Source: Bradyrhizobium sp. CCBAU 53421
GTDB taxonomy: Bacteria; Pseudomonadota; Alphaproteobacteria; Rhizobiales; Xanthobacteraceae
Reading direction: 5' to 3'
Assembly: GCF_015291625.1 (NCBI RefSeq)
Contig: NZ_CP030047.1
Location: forward strand, 6,014,001-6,078,000
DNA length: 64,000 nucleotides
A model generated the notes under the pieces. The model saw nothing but the letters and a program-made list of their open reading frames with translations, had not been told where the DNA came from and ran no database searches. Of this stretch, positions 37,435-47,917 are shown piece after piece. Each line of letters begins with the position of its first letter. Positions within the stretch are counted from its first letter, which is position 1. The position numbers and the translations under genes were made by a program.

Positions 37435-40400
37435 TCAGTAGACGTGGACGTTCGCCGCGGCCGGCACGCCGGTGCTGACGTGAGCCAGGTCCACCTTGTC
37501 GGTGCCGGTACCGTTGGCCGAGTACCACAACTCGTGGGTCGTGGCGTTGAACACGAACTCCTTGCCGGTACCGCCATTCCACGTTGCGGCGTTGGTCTCG
37601 TCGCCGACATGGAAGTTGGCCGCGGCGACGGTGGACGCCTGGCCGATCGACAGATTATCGCCGAGGTTGACGAAGATCTGGTCGGACAGCGCGTTGAAGT
37701 TGTTGATGGTGTCGTGTCCGCCACCGTTCAACTGCAGGACGAAAGTGTCGTTGCCGGCGCCGCCGTTCAGGATGTCATTGCCGGCGCCACCATCGAGATA
37801 GTTGCCGCCGGCCGCGAGGCCGGTCAGCGTATCGTTGCCGCTGCCGCCGAGAATACCCTGGATCCCGCTGTAGGTATCGCCCTGGGCCGTACCACCGGTA
37901 CCCATGCCGGTCTGCAGGTTGACCGCCACGCCGGCCGTATCGTCCCGATAGTCGACGATATCGAAGCCGCCGCCGCCAACAACGGTGTCGGTGTGCGAGC
38001 TCGTGGCGATGACATCGGCGCTTGCACCGCCCGTCAGCGTGAAGTTGCCGCTCCCATCGCCGGCAACGACGTGGATACCCAGCGTGGACGACGTCGTGTG
38101 ATCGCCATCGCCATCCGTCGCCACGATCCCGAACGACAGGTTCTGGTCGGATGGCAGAACCGTCTTCGACACATCCGCTGCCGTCAGGCGAATGGATTCG
38201 CCCGCGGTGCTTCCTGTGATCTGAAGGGAATTGAACGCGATCGTCGGATCGATCAGCAGATGCCCCGTCGCATCCACAGACGCGAATCCGGATTGCGTCG
38301 TGCCATGGATGGTGTCGGTCGCGGTCCAGAACACCGAGTCCCCGACGTTGCCCGAGTTGACACTGAAGTTCACGGAATTCACGAACTCCGGATTCGTGTT
38401 TGCCGGGTCATCAACCCCGATTCCCGTTCCTGGAATATGAAACTCCATGTTGAACGTTTCGCCGAAGTTCAGGAAGTTGTTCCCGACACCAAAGCCTTGT
38501 GTCGAGGAGTTAACGAACTGTGCCGAGGAGAATTCGATGCTGCCATCGGCAAGTTCAGCCCACGTCACGTGCCCGCTGGTCAAACCGGTGAGCGCATCGG
38601 TAACGATCGTCGACGCCTGCGGATGCAGCAGGTCGAACGTGTAGGTGCCGTCCTCGAACACCTTCAGATCGAAAACCTGCGTCCCGGTGGCCGACCCGAT
38701 CAGCTCGGTGCCGATCGCGTGGCCACTGGCATCGGTCAACGTGATCGTCGAGTAGGTAATGCCCGTAATGGCCGGACCGGTGAGCGTAAAGCCGCCGAAG
38801 CCATCGGCGCCGAAGTTGACGGCGAAGGTGCCGTTCACCGAGCCGATGTCGTTCGGCAGCGTTCCGTTGACGAATGCGCCGAGCGTCGGGCCGTCGTCGA
38901 GGAAGCTGATGTGGGTGCTGATGTCGGCGGTGGCCGACGTGTGGTCACCGTCGGAATCGGTCATCGTGACGGTCGCGCCGATCTTGCCAGCCGCCAGCGA
39001 AACAGCGTCGTTGGGGTTGGTGGTGTCGGGCTGATGGAGCGACAGGTATTCCGCCACATAGAGCTGACCGGTTGCCGGATCGATGGCGATCGCAAACGCC
39101 ACCTTGTTGCTCAGGCTGGGATTGACGGCATCGACGCCGGCCGTGCCGATGATCCGGCCGCTGGCGTCGAGCGACAGCGTGATGGCTGTGCCGTCCGTCA
39201 GGGTCAGACCAGAGGCGGCATTGAGCACGCTCAGGGCATAGGTCGTCGTGCCCGCACCGTCCGCGCCGTAGCCGCCGCCGGTCAGGGTCAGGATGCTGCT
39301 GGCACCCGTGGAGGCAAAGCTGAGCGCACCGTTGTCCAGCACCGCGGACGACACGTCGGGATCGGTGCCCGCGTTCGCCACGGTCGTAAACAGCCCGGCA
39401 ACCGTATTCGCCACGCCGTTGAACGTGATCGCGGTCGAGCCAAGAACGTCGGTTGCGCCACTGACCGTCTGAACGCCAGGCGTCTCGTCCACGCCGACCG
39501 TCGCCGCGCTCACCGTCAGCGTCGGTGCCTTCGGACCATCGTCACCGAACGAAATCTGGTGGCCGACGTCGATCGAGGCAAACGCCGTGACCGTCTTGTC
39601 GCCTTCGCTGTCGGTGGTGAACGCGCTTGCCTTCAGGTCGATCAGGTTCGCGGCGAGCTGCTTCACATCGTTGATGTACGAGCCGCTGTAGGTGTCGATC
39701 TGCGAATGATCGATCGACTCGAACTGCGTCAGCGTCACCATGCCGGTCGTGAGACCGACGCTCAGCGTGAAGGCGGTGTTGCCGGCCGTGATGCCGGCCT
39801 GGGTGGCCGACGTCGAACCGGTCACGATGCCGGTCACGCTGTCGAGATACAGGTAGATGGTGTTGCCGGCGTGCGTGAGCCCGCTGGCGCTGCCATTGGC
39901 GACGCCGGCGTGCAGGCCGAGCGTGTAGTTGATCGTGGTCGCGCCGGCGCCGTCGGCGCCGTACAAATTGGTATTGCTGATGGTGAACGCACCCGAGAAG
40001 TTCTCGGTTGCGATCGTCGCCGACGGATTGGTGTCGTGCGAATCCTGGGTCCCGACGAAGTTGCCGCCGGCCAGGCCGCCGTCGAACGTCAGCAGCACGG
40101 GCGCCGTGAACGCCGCCAGCGTCACCGTCGGCGTCTGCGGACCGTCGTCGCCGAACTGGATCTGGTGGCCGACGTCGATCGTGGCCGAGGCCGTGACCGT
40201 CTTGTCGCCCTCGCTGTCGGTCGTGAACGCGCTCGCCTTCAGGTCGATCAGGTTCGCAGCCAGTTGCTTGACGTCATTGATGTACGCGCCGTTGTAAGTG
40301 TCAGTCTGCGTATGGTCGATCGACTGCAGTTGCGTCAGCGTCACGATGCCGGTCGTCAGACCAACGCTCAACGTGAACACCGTGTTGCCGGCCGCGATGC

Positions 40401-43400
40401 CGGCCTGCGTGGCCGAGGTCGAGCCGGTGACCACGCCGGTCACGCTGTCGAGGTACACGAAGATGGTGCTGCCGGCGTGCGTGAGCCCGCTGGCGCTACC
40501 ATTGGCGACGCCGGCGTGCAGGCCGAGCGTGTAGTTGATCGTGGTCGCGCCGGCGCCGTCGGCGCCGTACAAATTGGTATTGCTGATGGTGAACGCACCC
40601 GAGAAATTCTCGGTCGCGATCGTCGCCGACGGATTGGTGTCGTGCGAGTCCTGGGTGCCGGTGAAGTTGCCGCCGGCCAGGCCGCCATCGAACGTCAGCA
40701 GCACAGGTGCCGTGAACGCCGCAAGCGTCACGGTCGGGGTCTGCGGACCGTCGTCGCCGAACTGGATCTGGTGGCCGACATCGATCGAGGCCGAAGCCGT
40801 GACCGTCTTGTCGCCTTCGCTATCGGTGGTGAAGGCGCTGGCCTTCAGATCGATCAGGTTCGCGGCGAGCTGCTTGATGTCGTTGATATACGAGCCGCTA
40901 TAGGTGTCGGTCTGCGAGTGATCGATCGACTCCAGCTGGGTCAGCGTCACGATGCCGGTGGTGAGACCGACGCTCAGCGTGAACACCGTGTTGCCCGCGT
41001 TGATGCCGCCCTGTGTCGCTGACGTCGAACCGGTCACAACACCGGTCACGCTGTCGAGATACAGGAAGATGGTGCTGCCGGCGTGCGTGAGCCCGCTGGC
41101 GCTGCCATTGGCGACGCCGGCGTGCAGGCCGAGCGTGTAGTTGATCGTGGTCGCGCCGGCGCCGTCGGCGCCGTATAGGTTGGTATTGCCGATGGTGAAC
41201 GCACCGGAGAAGTTCTCGGTCGCGATCGTCGCCAACGGGTTGGTGTCGTGCGAGTCCTGGGTGCCGGTGAAGTTACCGCCGGCCAGGCCGCCGTCGAAGG
41301 TCAGCAGCACCGGTGCCGTGAATGCCGCCAGCGTCACGGTCGGGGTCTGCGGACCGTCGTCGCCGAACTGGATCTGGTGGCCGACGTCGATCGAGGCCGA
41401 GGCCGTGACCGTCTTGTCGCCTTCGCTGTCGGTCGTGAACGCGCTTGCCTTCAGATCGATCAGGTTGGCGGCAAGCTGCTTGATGTCGTTGATATAGGAG
41501 CCGTTGTAGGTGTCGGTCTGCGAGTGGTCGATCGACTCCAGCTGGGTCAGTGTCACGATGCCGGTGGTCAGACCGACGCTCAGCGTGAACACGGTATTGC
41601 CCGCGTTGATGCCGACCTGGGTCGCCGAGGTCGAGCCGGTGACCACGCCGGTCACGCTGTCGAGATACAGGAAGATCGTGCTGCCCGCGTGGGTGAGCCC
41701 GCTGGCGCTGCCGTTGGCGACGCCGGCGTGCAGGCCGAGCGTGTAGTTGATCGTGGTCGCGCCCGCACCGTCGGCACCGTACAAATTGGTATTGCTGATG
41801 GTGAACGCACCGGAGAAGTCTTCCGTCGCGATCGTCGCCGACGCATTGGTGTCGTGCGAGTCCTGGGTGCCGGTGAAGTTGCCGCCGGCCAGGCCACCGT
41901 CGAAGGTCAGCAGCGCCGGCGCCGTGAACGCCGCGAGCGTCACCGTCGGGGTCTTCGGACCATCGTCGCCGAACTCGATCTGGTGGCCGACATCGACCGA
42001 GGCCGAGGCCGTGACCGTCTTGTCGCCTTCGCTGTCGGTCGTGAACGCGCTGGCCTTCAGGTCGATCAGGTTCGCGGCGAGCTGCTTGACGTCGTTGATG
42101 TAGGCGCCGTTGTAGGTGTCGGTCTGCGAGTGGTCGATCGACTCCAGCTGGGTCAGCGTCACGATGCCGGTCGTCAGGCCGACGCTCAGCGTGAACACCG
42201 TGTTGCCCGCCGCGATGCCGCCCTGCGTCGCCGACGTCGAGCCGGTGATCACGCCGGTCACGCTGTCGAGATACAGGAAGATCGTGCTGCCCGCATGGGT
42301 CAGACCGCTGTCGACGCCGTTGGCAACGCCAGTGTGGAAGCCCAGCGTGTAGTTGATCGTCGTCGCCCCGGCGCCGTCGGCACCGTACAAATTGGTATTG
42401 CTGATCGTGAACGCACCGGAGAAGTCTTCGGTCGCGATCGTCGCCGACGCATTGGTGTCGTGCGAGTCCTGCGTGCCGGTGAAGTTGCCGCCGGCGAGGC
42501 CGCCGTCGAACGTCAACAGCACCGGCGCCCGGAACGCCGCGAGCGTCACCGTCGGGGTCTGCGGACCGTCGTCGCCGAACTCGATCTGGTGACCGACATC
42601 GACCGAGGCCGAGGCCGTGACGGTCTTGTCGCCTTCGTGATCGGTCGTGAACGCACTCGCCGTGAGGTCGACGAGGTTCGCCGCCATCTGCTTGATGTCG
42701 CTGATATACGAGCCGTTATAGGTGTCGGTCTGCGAGTGATCGATCGACTCGAGCTGGGTCAGCGTCACGATGCCGGTGGTGAGACCAACGCTCAGCGTGA
42801 ACACCGTGTTGCCGGCGTTGATGCCGCCCGCGGTGGCCGAGGTCGAGCCGGTGATGACACCGCCAACATCGTACAGGAAGATGGTGCTGCCGGCGTGCGT
42901 GAGACCGCTGGCACTGCCATCGGCAATGCCGGCGTGCAGGCCGACCGTGTAGTTGATCGTGGTCGCGCCGGGACCGTCGGCACCATAGAGATTGGTGTTG
43001 CTGATCGTGAACGCGCCGGAGAAGTCCTCGGTCGCGATCGTCGCCAACGGATTGGTGTCGTGCGAGTCCTGGGTGCCGGTGAAGTTGCCGCCGGCGAGAC
43101 CGCCGTCGAAGGTCAGCAGCACCGGTGCCGTGAACGCCGCCAGCGTCACGGTCGGGGTCTGCGGACCATCGTCACCGAACTGGATCTGGTGACCGACGTC
43201 GATCGTGGCCGTTGCCGTGACCGACCTGTCGCCCTCGCTGTCGGTGACGAACCCGCTCGCCGTCAGGTCGATCAGGTTCGCGGCCAGCTGCTTGATGTCG
43301 TTGATATAGGAGCCGTTGTAGGTGTCAGTCTGCGAGTGGTCGATCGACTCCAGCTGGGTCAGCGTCACGATGCCGGTGGTCGGACCGACACTGAGCGTGA

Positions 43401-46400
43401 ACACCGTATTGCCGGCGTTGATCCCGCCTGCGGTGGCCGAGGTCGAGCCGGTGATCACACCGCCGACGTCGTACAGGAAGATCGTGCTGCCCGCATGGGT
43501 CAGGCCGCTGGCGCTACCGTCGGCGACACCCGTGTGCAGAGCGAGCGTGTAGCTGATGGTCGTGGATCCAGGGCCGTCCGCACCGTACAGACTGGTGTTG
43601 CCGACCGTGAAGGCGCCGGAGAAGTCTTCCGTCGCGATCGTCGCCGACGCGTTGGTGTCGTGCGAGTCTTGCGTGCCGGTGAAGTTGCCGCCGGCGAGGC
43701 CGCCGTCGAACGTCAGCAGCACCGGTGCGTTGAACGCCCCCGGCGTCACCGTCGGAGCCTGCGGGCCGTCATCGCCGAACTGGATCTGGTGGCCGACATC
43801 GACCGACGCCGAAGCGGTCACGGTCTTGTCGCCTTCGCTGTCGGTGGTGAACGCGCTCGCCTTCAGATCGATCAGGTTCGCGGCCAGCTGCTTGACGTCG
43901 TTGATGTAGGCGCCGTTGTAGATATCGGTCTGCGAGTGATCGATCGACTCCAGCTGGGTCAGCGTCACGATGCCGGTGGTCAGACCGACGCTCAGCGTGA
44001 ACACCGTGTTGCCGGCGTTGATGCCGAGCTGGGTCGCCGAGGTCGAACCGGTCACCACGCCGGTGACGCTGTCGAGATACAGGAAGATCGTGCTGCCGGC
44101 ATTGGTCAGCCCGCTGTCGACGCCGTTGGACACACCGGCGTGGAAGCCCAGCGTGTAATTGATCGTGGTCGCGCCAGGACCATCGGCACCATAGAGATTG
44201 GTGTTGCTGATGGTGAACGCACCCGAGAAGTCCTCGGTCGCGATCGTCGCCGACGGGTTGGTGTCGTGGATATCCTGGGTGCCGACGAAGTTGCCGCCGG
44301 GCAAGCCACCATCGAACGTCAGCAGCACCGGCGCCCGGAACGCCGCCAGCGTCACGGTCGGGGTCTGCGGACCGTCGTCGCCGAACTGGATCTGATGGCC
44401 GACATCGACCGAGGCCGAAGCCGTGACGGTCTTGTCGCCTTCGCTGTCGGTCGTGAACGCGCTCGCCGTCAGATCGACGAGGTTCGACGCCAGCTGCTGG
44501 ATGTCGCTGATGTACGAGCCGTTATAGGTGTCGGTCTGCGTGTGATCGATCGACTCGAACTGGGTCAGCGTCACGATGCCGGTGGTCAGGCCAACGCTGA
44601 GCGTGAACACCGTGTTGCCGGCGTTGATGCCGCCCGCGGTGGCCGAGGTCGAGCCGGTGATGACACCGCCAACATCGTACAGGAAGATGGTGCTGCCGGC
44701 GTGCGTGAGACCGCTGGCGCTGCCGTCGGCGACACCAGTATGCAGACCGACCGTGTAATTGATCGTGGTCGCGCCGGGGCCATCGGCGCCATAGAGGTTG
44801 GTATTGCTGATGGTGAACGCGCCGGAGAAGTCCTCGGTCGCGATCGTCGCCAACGGATTGGTGTCGTGGATATCCTGGGTGCCGGTGAAGTTGCCGCCGG
44901 CGAGGCCGCCGTCGAACGTCAGCAGCACCGGCGCCTTGAACGCCGCCAGCGTCACGGTCGGGGTCTGCGGACCGTCGTCGCCGAACTGGATCTGATGGCC
45001 GACGTCGACCGAGGCCGAAGCCGTGACGGTCTTGTCACCTTCGCTGTCGGTCGTGAACGCGCTTGCCGTGAGGTCGACGAGATTCGACGTCAGCTGCTGG
45101 ATGTCGTTGATATACGAGCCGTTATAGGTGTCGGTCTGCGTATGGTCGATCGACTCGAACTGGGTCAGCGTCACGATGCCGGTGGTGAGGCCAACGCTCA
45201 GCGTGAACACCGTATTGCCGGCGTTGATGCCGCCCGCGGTGGCCGAGGTCGAACCGGTGATCACACCGCCGACGTCGTACAGGAAGATGGTGCTGCCGGC
45301 ATGGGTCAGACCGCTGGCGCTGCCGTCGGCGACGCCGGTGTGCAGGCCGACCGAATAACTGATCGTGGTCGCGCCGGGGCCGTCCGCACCATAGAGGTTG
45401 GTGTTGCTGATGGTGAACGCACCGGAGAAGTCCTCGGTCGCGATCGTCGCCGACGCATTGGTGTCGTGTGCGTCATCCGTGCCGATGAAGTTGCCGCCGG
45501 CGAGGCCGCCGTCGAAGGTCAGCAGTTCGCCGGTCTTCGCCCCGGACACCGTCACCGTCGGGGTCTTCGGGCCGTCATCGCCGAACTGGATGTTGCCGCC
45601 CAGATCGAGCAGCGCCGAGACCGTTGCGGACGTATCGCCATCGTTGTCGGTGGTGACCGCACTCGCCTTCAGGTCGATCAGGTTCGCGGCAAGCTGCTTG
45701 ATGTCGTTGATATACGAGCCGTTGTAGGTGTCGGTCTGCGTATGGTCGATCGCATGCGTCTGCGTCAGCGTCACGCTACCCGTGGCGTCCACGCTCAGCG
45801 TGAACACGGTGTTGGCAGCCGTGATCCCGGCTTCCGTCAGCGACGTCGAGCCGGTGACGATACCGCCGATCTCGTACAGATGGATCTCGTGACCGCCGGA
45901 CGTCAGACCGGACGCGCCGCCGTCACTGAACCCGGTATGGAATTGCAGCGCGTAGGTGATCGCCGTCGTACCGTGGTCGGCACCGGCATCGTTCAAATTG
46001 CCGAACGTGAACGCGCTGGCAAAGTTCACCGTCGCAACCGTCGGAGACGCGTTGGTGTCGTGCGCGTCCTGCGTGCCGACGAAATTGCCGCCGGCGAGGC
46101 CGCCATCGAACGTCAGCAGCACCGGCTCGACGCCGGACGTGACCACCGTCGGGTTGACCGGGCCGTCGTCCAGGATCGTCAGATGCGATCCGACATCGGC
46201 GGTCGCGGTTGCGGACTGGCCGAAATTGTCCGTGATCGTCGCGGTCACCGTGATCAGGCCGGACGCCAGCGTGATGCCTTCATTGAAGTCGCCGGGCGTC
46301 AACTCATGAACGGCGCGCAGATCCGTCAGCGTCACGTGGCCCGTGGCATCGACCGCGACCGTGAAGACGAGATCGCCACCGATCGCCGTGCGTCCTTCCA

Positions 46401-47211
46401 CGACGCCGGCCGCGTTGACCGTCAGCAGCACGTGCTGACCGGTCCCGGAATCGATCAGACCGGAATCGGCGTGGGGTGAACTGATGGACAGCGAATAGGT
46501 CAGCGATTGCTGGCCACCCGGCACGGTGACGTTGAACGACACCTGCACGGTGGCGACCGTTGTCCCTGCGGGACCCTGCCCCGAACCGGCAACGCCGTTG
46601 GTGGCGGCGGTCAGGAAGCTCTCGTCGACGATCAGTTGCGGTACGAGACCGCCGGAAATGGTCGGGCCCGGAGGGATTCCGTTCAGCACAAAGCCTGGCG
46701 GCACCGTGGTCTGGAAGCCCGGCAGCTCTTCGTTCCCCGCCAACGTATTGGTGCCCACCGGGCCGAGCGGATCAACCGCGAACGGGCTGAAGTTCGCGCC
46801 GCTCGCCTGCGCGTTGCCGTTCGAGTTGCCGCCATTGTCGGCCGCCGGCAACACGGAGGAATCGGTGCTGATCGGAAACAGACCTGCAAACTCCTGCACC
46901 GAGACGTCGCGCCCCGGCGCCATCTCGATGGTGATGTTGCTCTGCCCATCCGCGCGGGAGTCGAAGAACGGCTCAACCGTGACGGTCGACTGGTTGTCGA
47001 ACAGGATGATCAGCTTTTCGCCGACATGAACCAGCGTGATCTTCTCGTTCGCGATCGACGAGAAGTCGACCTTCACCTTCTGGTCGTATCCGAGATTGAT
47101 CACCACTGCCTGATCGGTCAGTGGCTTGGTCAGCTTGTAAATTCGTACGGGAGCCGAATTGGTGGAATTGCCGGTGCCGGTAGCCTGAGCGACCTGAAAC
47201 GAACCCTGCAT
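37435..47211 (-). CDS. Giant type I-secreted RTX adhesin (LapA-like), 3258 residues
   Basis: A cell-surface adhesin. Residues 1-120 are a retention-type module (SAPVRIYKLTKPLTDQAVVI, HVGEKLIILFDNQSTV). A di-alanine at about 123-124 (VLPAADNGG) is at the place where LapG cuts LapA. After an Asn/Gly linker and one divergent domain come 11 tandem repeats of about 200 residues (about 360-2560). Two diverged repeat-like domains follow, and RTX nonapeptides (LGGSGNDTL, LDGGAGNDI, LNGGAGNDTF) near 3090-3140 bind calcium. The uncleaved C-terminal secretion signal ends VPAAANVHVY. Start: ATG 47211 with GGAG 7 nt upstream, rather than TTG 47217. The exporter genes lie on the opposite strand, convergent. 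Confidence 0.95.
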   Translation of the reverse strand: MQGSFQVAQATGTGNSTNSAPVRIYKLTKPLTDQAVVINLGYDQKVKVDFSSIANEKITLVHVGEKLIILFDNQSTVTVEPFFDSRADGQSNITIEMAPGRDVSVQEFAGLFPISTDSSVLPAADNGGNSNGNAQASGANFSPFAVDPLGPVGTNTLAGNEELPGFQTTVPPGFVLNGIPPGPTISGGLVPQLIVDESFLTAATNGVAGSGQGPAGTTVATVQVSFNVTVPGGQQSLTYSLSISSPHADSGLIDSGTGQHVLLTVNAAGVVEGRTAIGGDLVFTVAVDATGHVTLTDLRAVHELTPGDFNEGITLASGLITVTATITDNFGQSATATADVGSHLTILDDGPVNPTVVTSGVEPVLLTFDGGLAGGNFVGTQDAHDTNASPTVATVNFASAFTFGNLNDAGADHGTTAITYALQFHTGFSDGGASGLTSGGHEIHLYEIGGIVTGSTSLTEAGITAANTVFTLSVDATGSVTLTQTHAIDHTQTDTYNGSYINDIKQLAANLIDLKASAVTTDNDGDTSATVSALLDLGGNIQFGDDGPKTPTVTVSGAKTGELLTFDGGLAGGNFIGTDDAHDTNASATIATEDFSGAFTISNTNLYGADGPGATTISYSVGLHTGVADGSASGLTHAGSTIFLYDVGGVITGSTSATAGGINAGNTVFTLSVGLTTGIVTLTQFESIDHTQTDTYNGSYINDIQQLTSNLVDLTASAFTTDSEGDKTVTASASVDVGHQIQFGDDGPQTPTVTLAAFKAPVLLTFDGGLAGGNFTGTQDIHDTNPLATIATEDFSGAFTISNTNLYGADGPGATTINYTVGLHTGVADGSASGLTHAGSTIFLYDVGGVITGSTSATAGGINAGNTVFTLSVGLTTGIVTLTQFESIDHTQTDTYNGSYISDIQQLASNLVDLTASAFTTDSEGDKTVTASASVDVGHQIQFGDDGPQTPTVTLAAFRAPVLLTFDGGLPGGNFVGTQDIHDTNPSATIATEDFSGAFTISNTNLYGADGPGATTINYTLGFHAGVSNGVDSGLTNAGSTIFLYLDSVTGVVTGSTSATQLGINAGNTVFTLSVGLTTGIVTLTQLESIDHSQTDIYNGAYINDVKQLAANLIDLKASAFTTDSEGDKTVTASASVDVGHQIQFGDDGPQAPTVTPGAFNAPVLLTFDGGLAGGNFTGTQDSHDTNASATIATEDFSGAFTVGNTSLYGADGPGSTTISYTLALHTGVADGSASGLTHAGSTIFLYDVGGVITGSTSATAGGINAGNTVFTLSVGPTTGIVTLTQLESIDHSQTDTYNGSYINDIKQLAANLIDLTASGFVTDSEGDRSVTATATIDVGHQIQFGDDGPQTPTVTLAAFTAPVLLTFDGGLAGGNFTGTQDSHDTNPLATIATEDFSGAFTISNTNLYGADGPGATTINYTVGLHAGIADGSASGLTHAGSTIFLYDVGGVITGSTSATAGGINAGNTVFTLSVGLTTGIVTLTQLESIDHSQTDTYNGSYISDIKQMAANLVDLTASAFTTDHEGDKTVTASASVDVGHQIEFGDDGPQTPTVTLAAFRAPVLLTFDGGLAGGNFTGTQDSHDTNASATIATEDFSGAFTISNTNLYGADGAGATTINYTLGFHTGVANGVDSGLTHAGSTIFLYLDSVTGVITGSTSATQGGIAAGNTVFTLSVGLTTGIVTLTQLESIDHSQTDTYNGAYINDVKQLAANLIDLKASAFTTDSEGDKTVTASASVDVGHQIEFGDDGPKTPTVTLAAFTAPALLTFDGGLAGGNFTGTQDSHDTNASATIATEDFSGAFTISNTNLYGADGAGATTINYTLGLHAGVANGSASGLTHAGSTIFLYLDSVTGVVTGSTSATQVGINAGNTVFTLSVGLTTGIVTLTQLESIDHSQTDTYNGSYINDIKQLAANLIDLKASAFTTDSEGDKTVTASASIDVGHQIQFGDDGPQTPTVTLAAFTAPVLLTFDGGLAGGNFTGTQDSHDTNPLATIATENFSGAFTIGNTNLYGADGAGATTINYTLGLHAGVANGSASGLTHAGSTIFLYLDSVTGVVTGSTSATQGGINAGNTVFTLSVGLTTGIVTLTQLESIDHSQTDTYSGSYINDIKQLAANLIDLKASAFTTDSEGDKTVTASASIDVGHQIQFGDDGPQTPTVTLAAFTAPVLLTFDGGLAGGNFTGTQDSHDTNPSATIATENFSGAFTISNTNLYGADGAGATTINYTLGLHAGVANGSASGLTHAGSTIFVYLDSVTGVVTGSTSATQAGIAAGNTVFTLSVGLTTGIVTLTQLQSIDHTQTDTYNGAYINDVKQLAANLIDLKASAFTTDSEGDKTVTASATIDVGHQIQFGDDGPQTPTVTLAAFTAPVLLTFDGGLAGGNFVGTQDSHDTNPSATIATENFSGAFTISNTNLYGADGAGATTINYTLGLHAGVANGSASGLTHAGNTIYLYLDSVTGIVTGSTSATQAGITAGNTAFTLSVGLTTGMVTLTQFESIDHSQIDTYSGSYINDVKQLAANLIDLKASAFTTDSEGDKTVTAFASIDVGHQISFGDDGPKAPTLTVSAATVGVDETPGVQTVSGATDVLGSTAITFNGVANTVAGLFTTVANAGTDPDVSSAVLDNGALSFASTGASSILTLTGGGYGADGAGTTTYALSVLNAASGLTLTDGTAITLSLDASGRIIGTAGVDAVNPSLSNKVAFAIAIDPATGQLYVAEYLSLHQPDTTNPNDAVSLAAGKIGATVTMTDSDGDHTSATADISTHISFLDDGPTLGAFVNGTLPNDIGSVNGTFAVNFGADGFGGFTLTGPAITGITYSTITLTDASGHAIGTELIGSATGTQVFDLKVFEDGTYTFDLLHPQASTIVTDALTGLTSGHVTWAELADGSIEFSSAQFVNSSTQGFGVGNNFLNFGETFNMEFHIPGTGIGVDDPANTNPEFVNSVNFSVNSGNVGDSVFWTATDTIHGTTQSGFASVDATGHLLIDPTIAFNSLQITGSTAGESIRLTAADVSKTVLPSDQNLSFGIVATDGDGDHTTSSTLGIHVVAGDGSGNFTLTGGASADVIATSSHTDTVVGGGGFDIVDYRDDTAGVAVNLQTGMGTGGTAQGDTYSGIQGILGGSGNDTLTGLAAGGNYLDGGAGNDILNGGAGNDTFVLQLNGGGHDTINNFNALSDQIFVNLGDNLSIGQASTVAAANFHVGDETNAATWNGGTGKEFVFNATTHELWYSANGTGTDKVDLAHVSTGVPAAANVHVY
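39535..46140 (-). repeat. Eleven tandem repeats of about 600 nt within the adhesin gene
   Basis: Each unit encodes a stretch starting LLTFDGGLAGGNF and running through DTNASATIATEDFSGAFT, LYGADG, STIFLY, NAGNTVFTLSV, TLTQLESIDHSQTDTYNG and DVGHQIQFGDDGP. Units differ mainly by presence or absence of a three-residue LDS insertion and a few substitutions. DNA identity between central units is visibly very high, so copy number could change by recombination. The two outer (N-terminal) units are the most diverged. The pattern resembles the T1SS-143/DUF5801-type repeats of giant type I adhesins. Confidence 0.93.
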
Positions 47212-47446
47212 TATCAACTCCGCAAAATGCGATTAGAGGAAAAGTTGTAGAAAAATTTAGTTTTAGGCTATTGTTAACCCTCCCCTCGGTCAAGGAATGT
47301 ATTTGGTTAATCAATGCTTTCCGTCGAAGTGTGGTAAAGATCGGACAGGTCGGTGCTGCAAGAACAACGGCATAGCCCGTTTGACTTGGTCGAAAGCCAG
47401 TATTTGCCCGGCCCAGTTCGTCCTTGCCGACTATTCGGAGCGCTCG

Positions 47447-47890
47447 ATGCGGGTGATTCTTCTTCTGGCTTGTGCCGCCGTCTTGATTTGGGACTCCTTC
47501 GGCACAGTGGCCGCGCAAGCCCCGCAACCACCAGTCCCGCGCGAGACCACGGTCGAGCGCCAGGTTCAGGCCCTGGCCAACCGGGACACCCAGATCGGCC
47601 TCTACCTCAACGTGCTGCCGGACTGCACGTCGGGGCCGCTGCCAACCATCCGGCTGGTCAGCCCACCCACTGCCGGGAAAGTTGTGGTGAAGTCAGCGAA
47701 GGCCAAGGCCACCAATTACAAGGCCTGCCTGGCGCTCGAGGTCCCCGCCTATGTCGCCTTCTACAAGGCGCCGCCGGAATTCCTCGGCGACGACGCCTTG
47801 ACCCTCGAGGTCAAGTATCAGGGCGGCCGCACCGAGATTCAGAAGATCACCGTCAAGGTGAGCGGGCCGGGCAACCAGCAAAAGATCTGA
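47447..47890 (+). CDS. Secreted hypothetical protein
   Basis: A 147-residue protein with a signal peptide (MRVILLLACAAVLIWDSFGTVAAQA, cleavage near 25). The mature part is beta-rich with two cysteines (LPDCTSG, YKACLA) and reads like an Ig-like or cadherin-like domain (PTIRLVSPPTAGKVVV, LTLEVKYQGGR). GGAG lies 7 nt before the ATG; the open frame extends upstream to 47297 without a ribosome site. It is divergent from the giant adhesin with 235 nt of shared AT-rich promoter DNA, so it may be co-regulated. The family is unnamed. Confidence 0.7.
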   Translation: MRVILLLACAAVLIWDSFGTVAAQAPQPPVPRETTVERQVQALANRDTQIGLYLNVLPDCTSGPLPTIRLVSPPTAGKVVVKSAKAKATNYKACLALEVPAYVAFYKAPPEFLGDDALTLEVKYQGGRTEIQKITVKVSGPGNQQKI

Positions 47891-47917
47891 CGGCCCCCTG
47901 CGGGCCTGAACAACGCG

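Noticed and set aside
37444..41022. A 1192-codon plus-strand open frame
   Set aside because: Same cause: antisense shadow of the C-terminal part of the adhesin, which has clear RTX, start and terminator signals.
39535..46140. Regularly spaced repeats resembling an array
   Set aside because: Units are about 600 nt, in frame and protein-coding; there are no short repeats with unique spacers, so it is not a CRISPR array.
41248..46479. A 1743-codon open frame on the plus strand, antisense to the adhesin
   Set aside because: It arises from the codon bias and repetition of the adhesin gene. Its product is Arg/Val/Gly/Asp-rich, repeats with the same period, and has no ribosome site or known domain.
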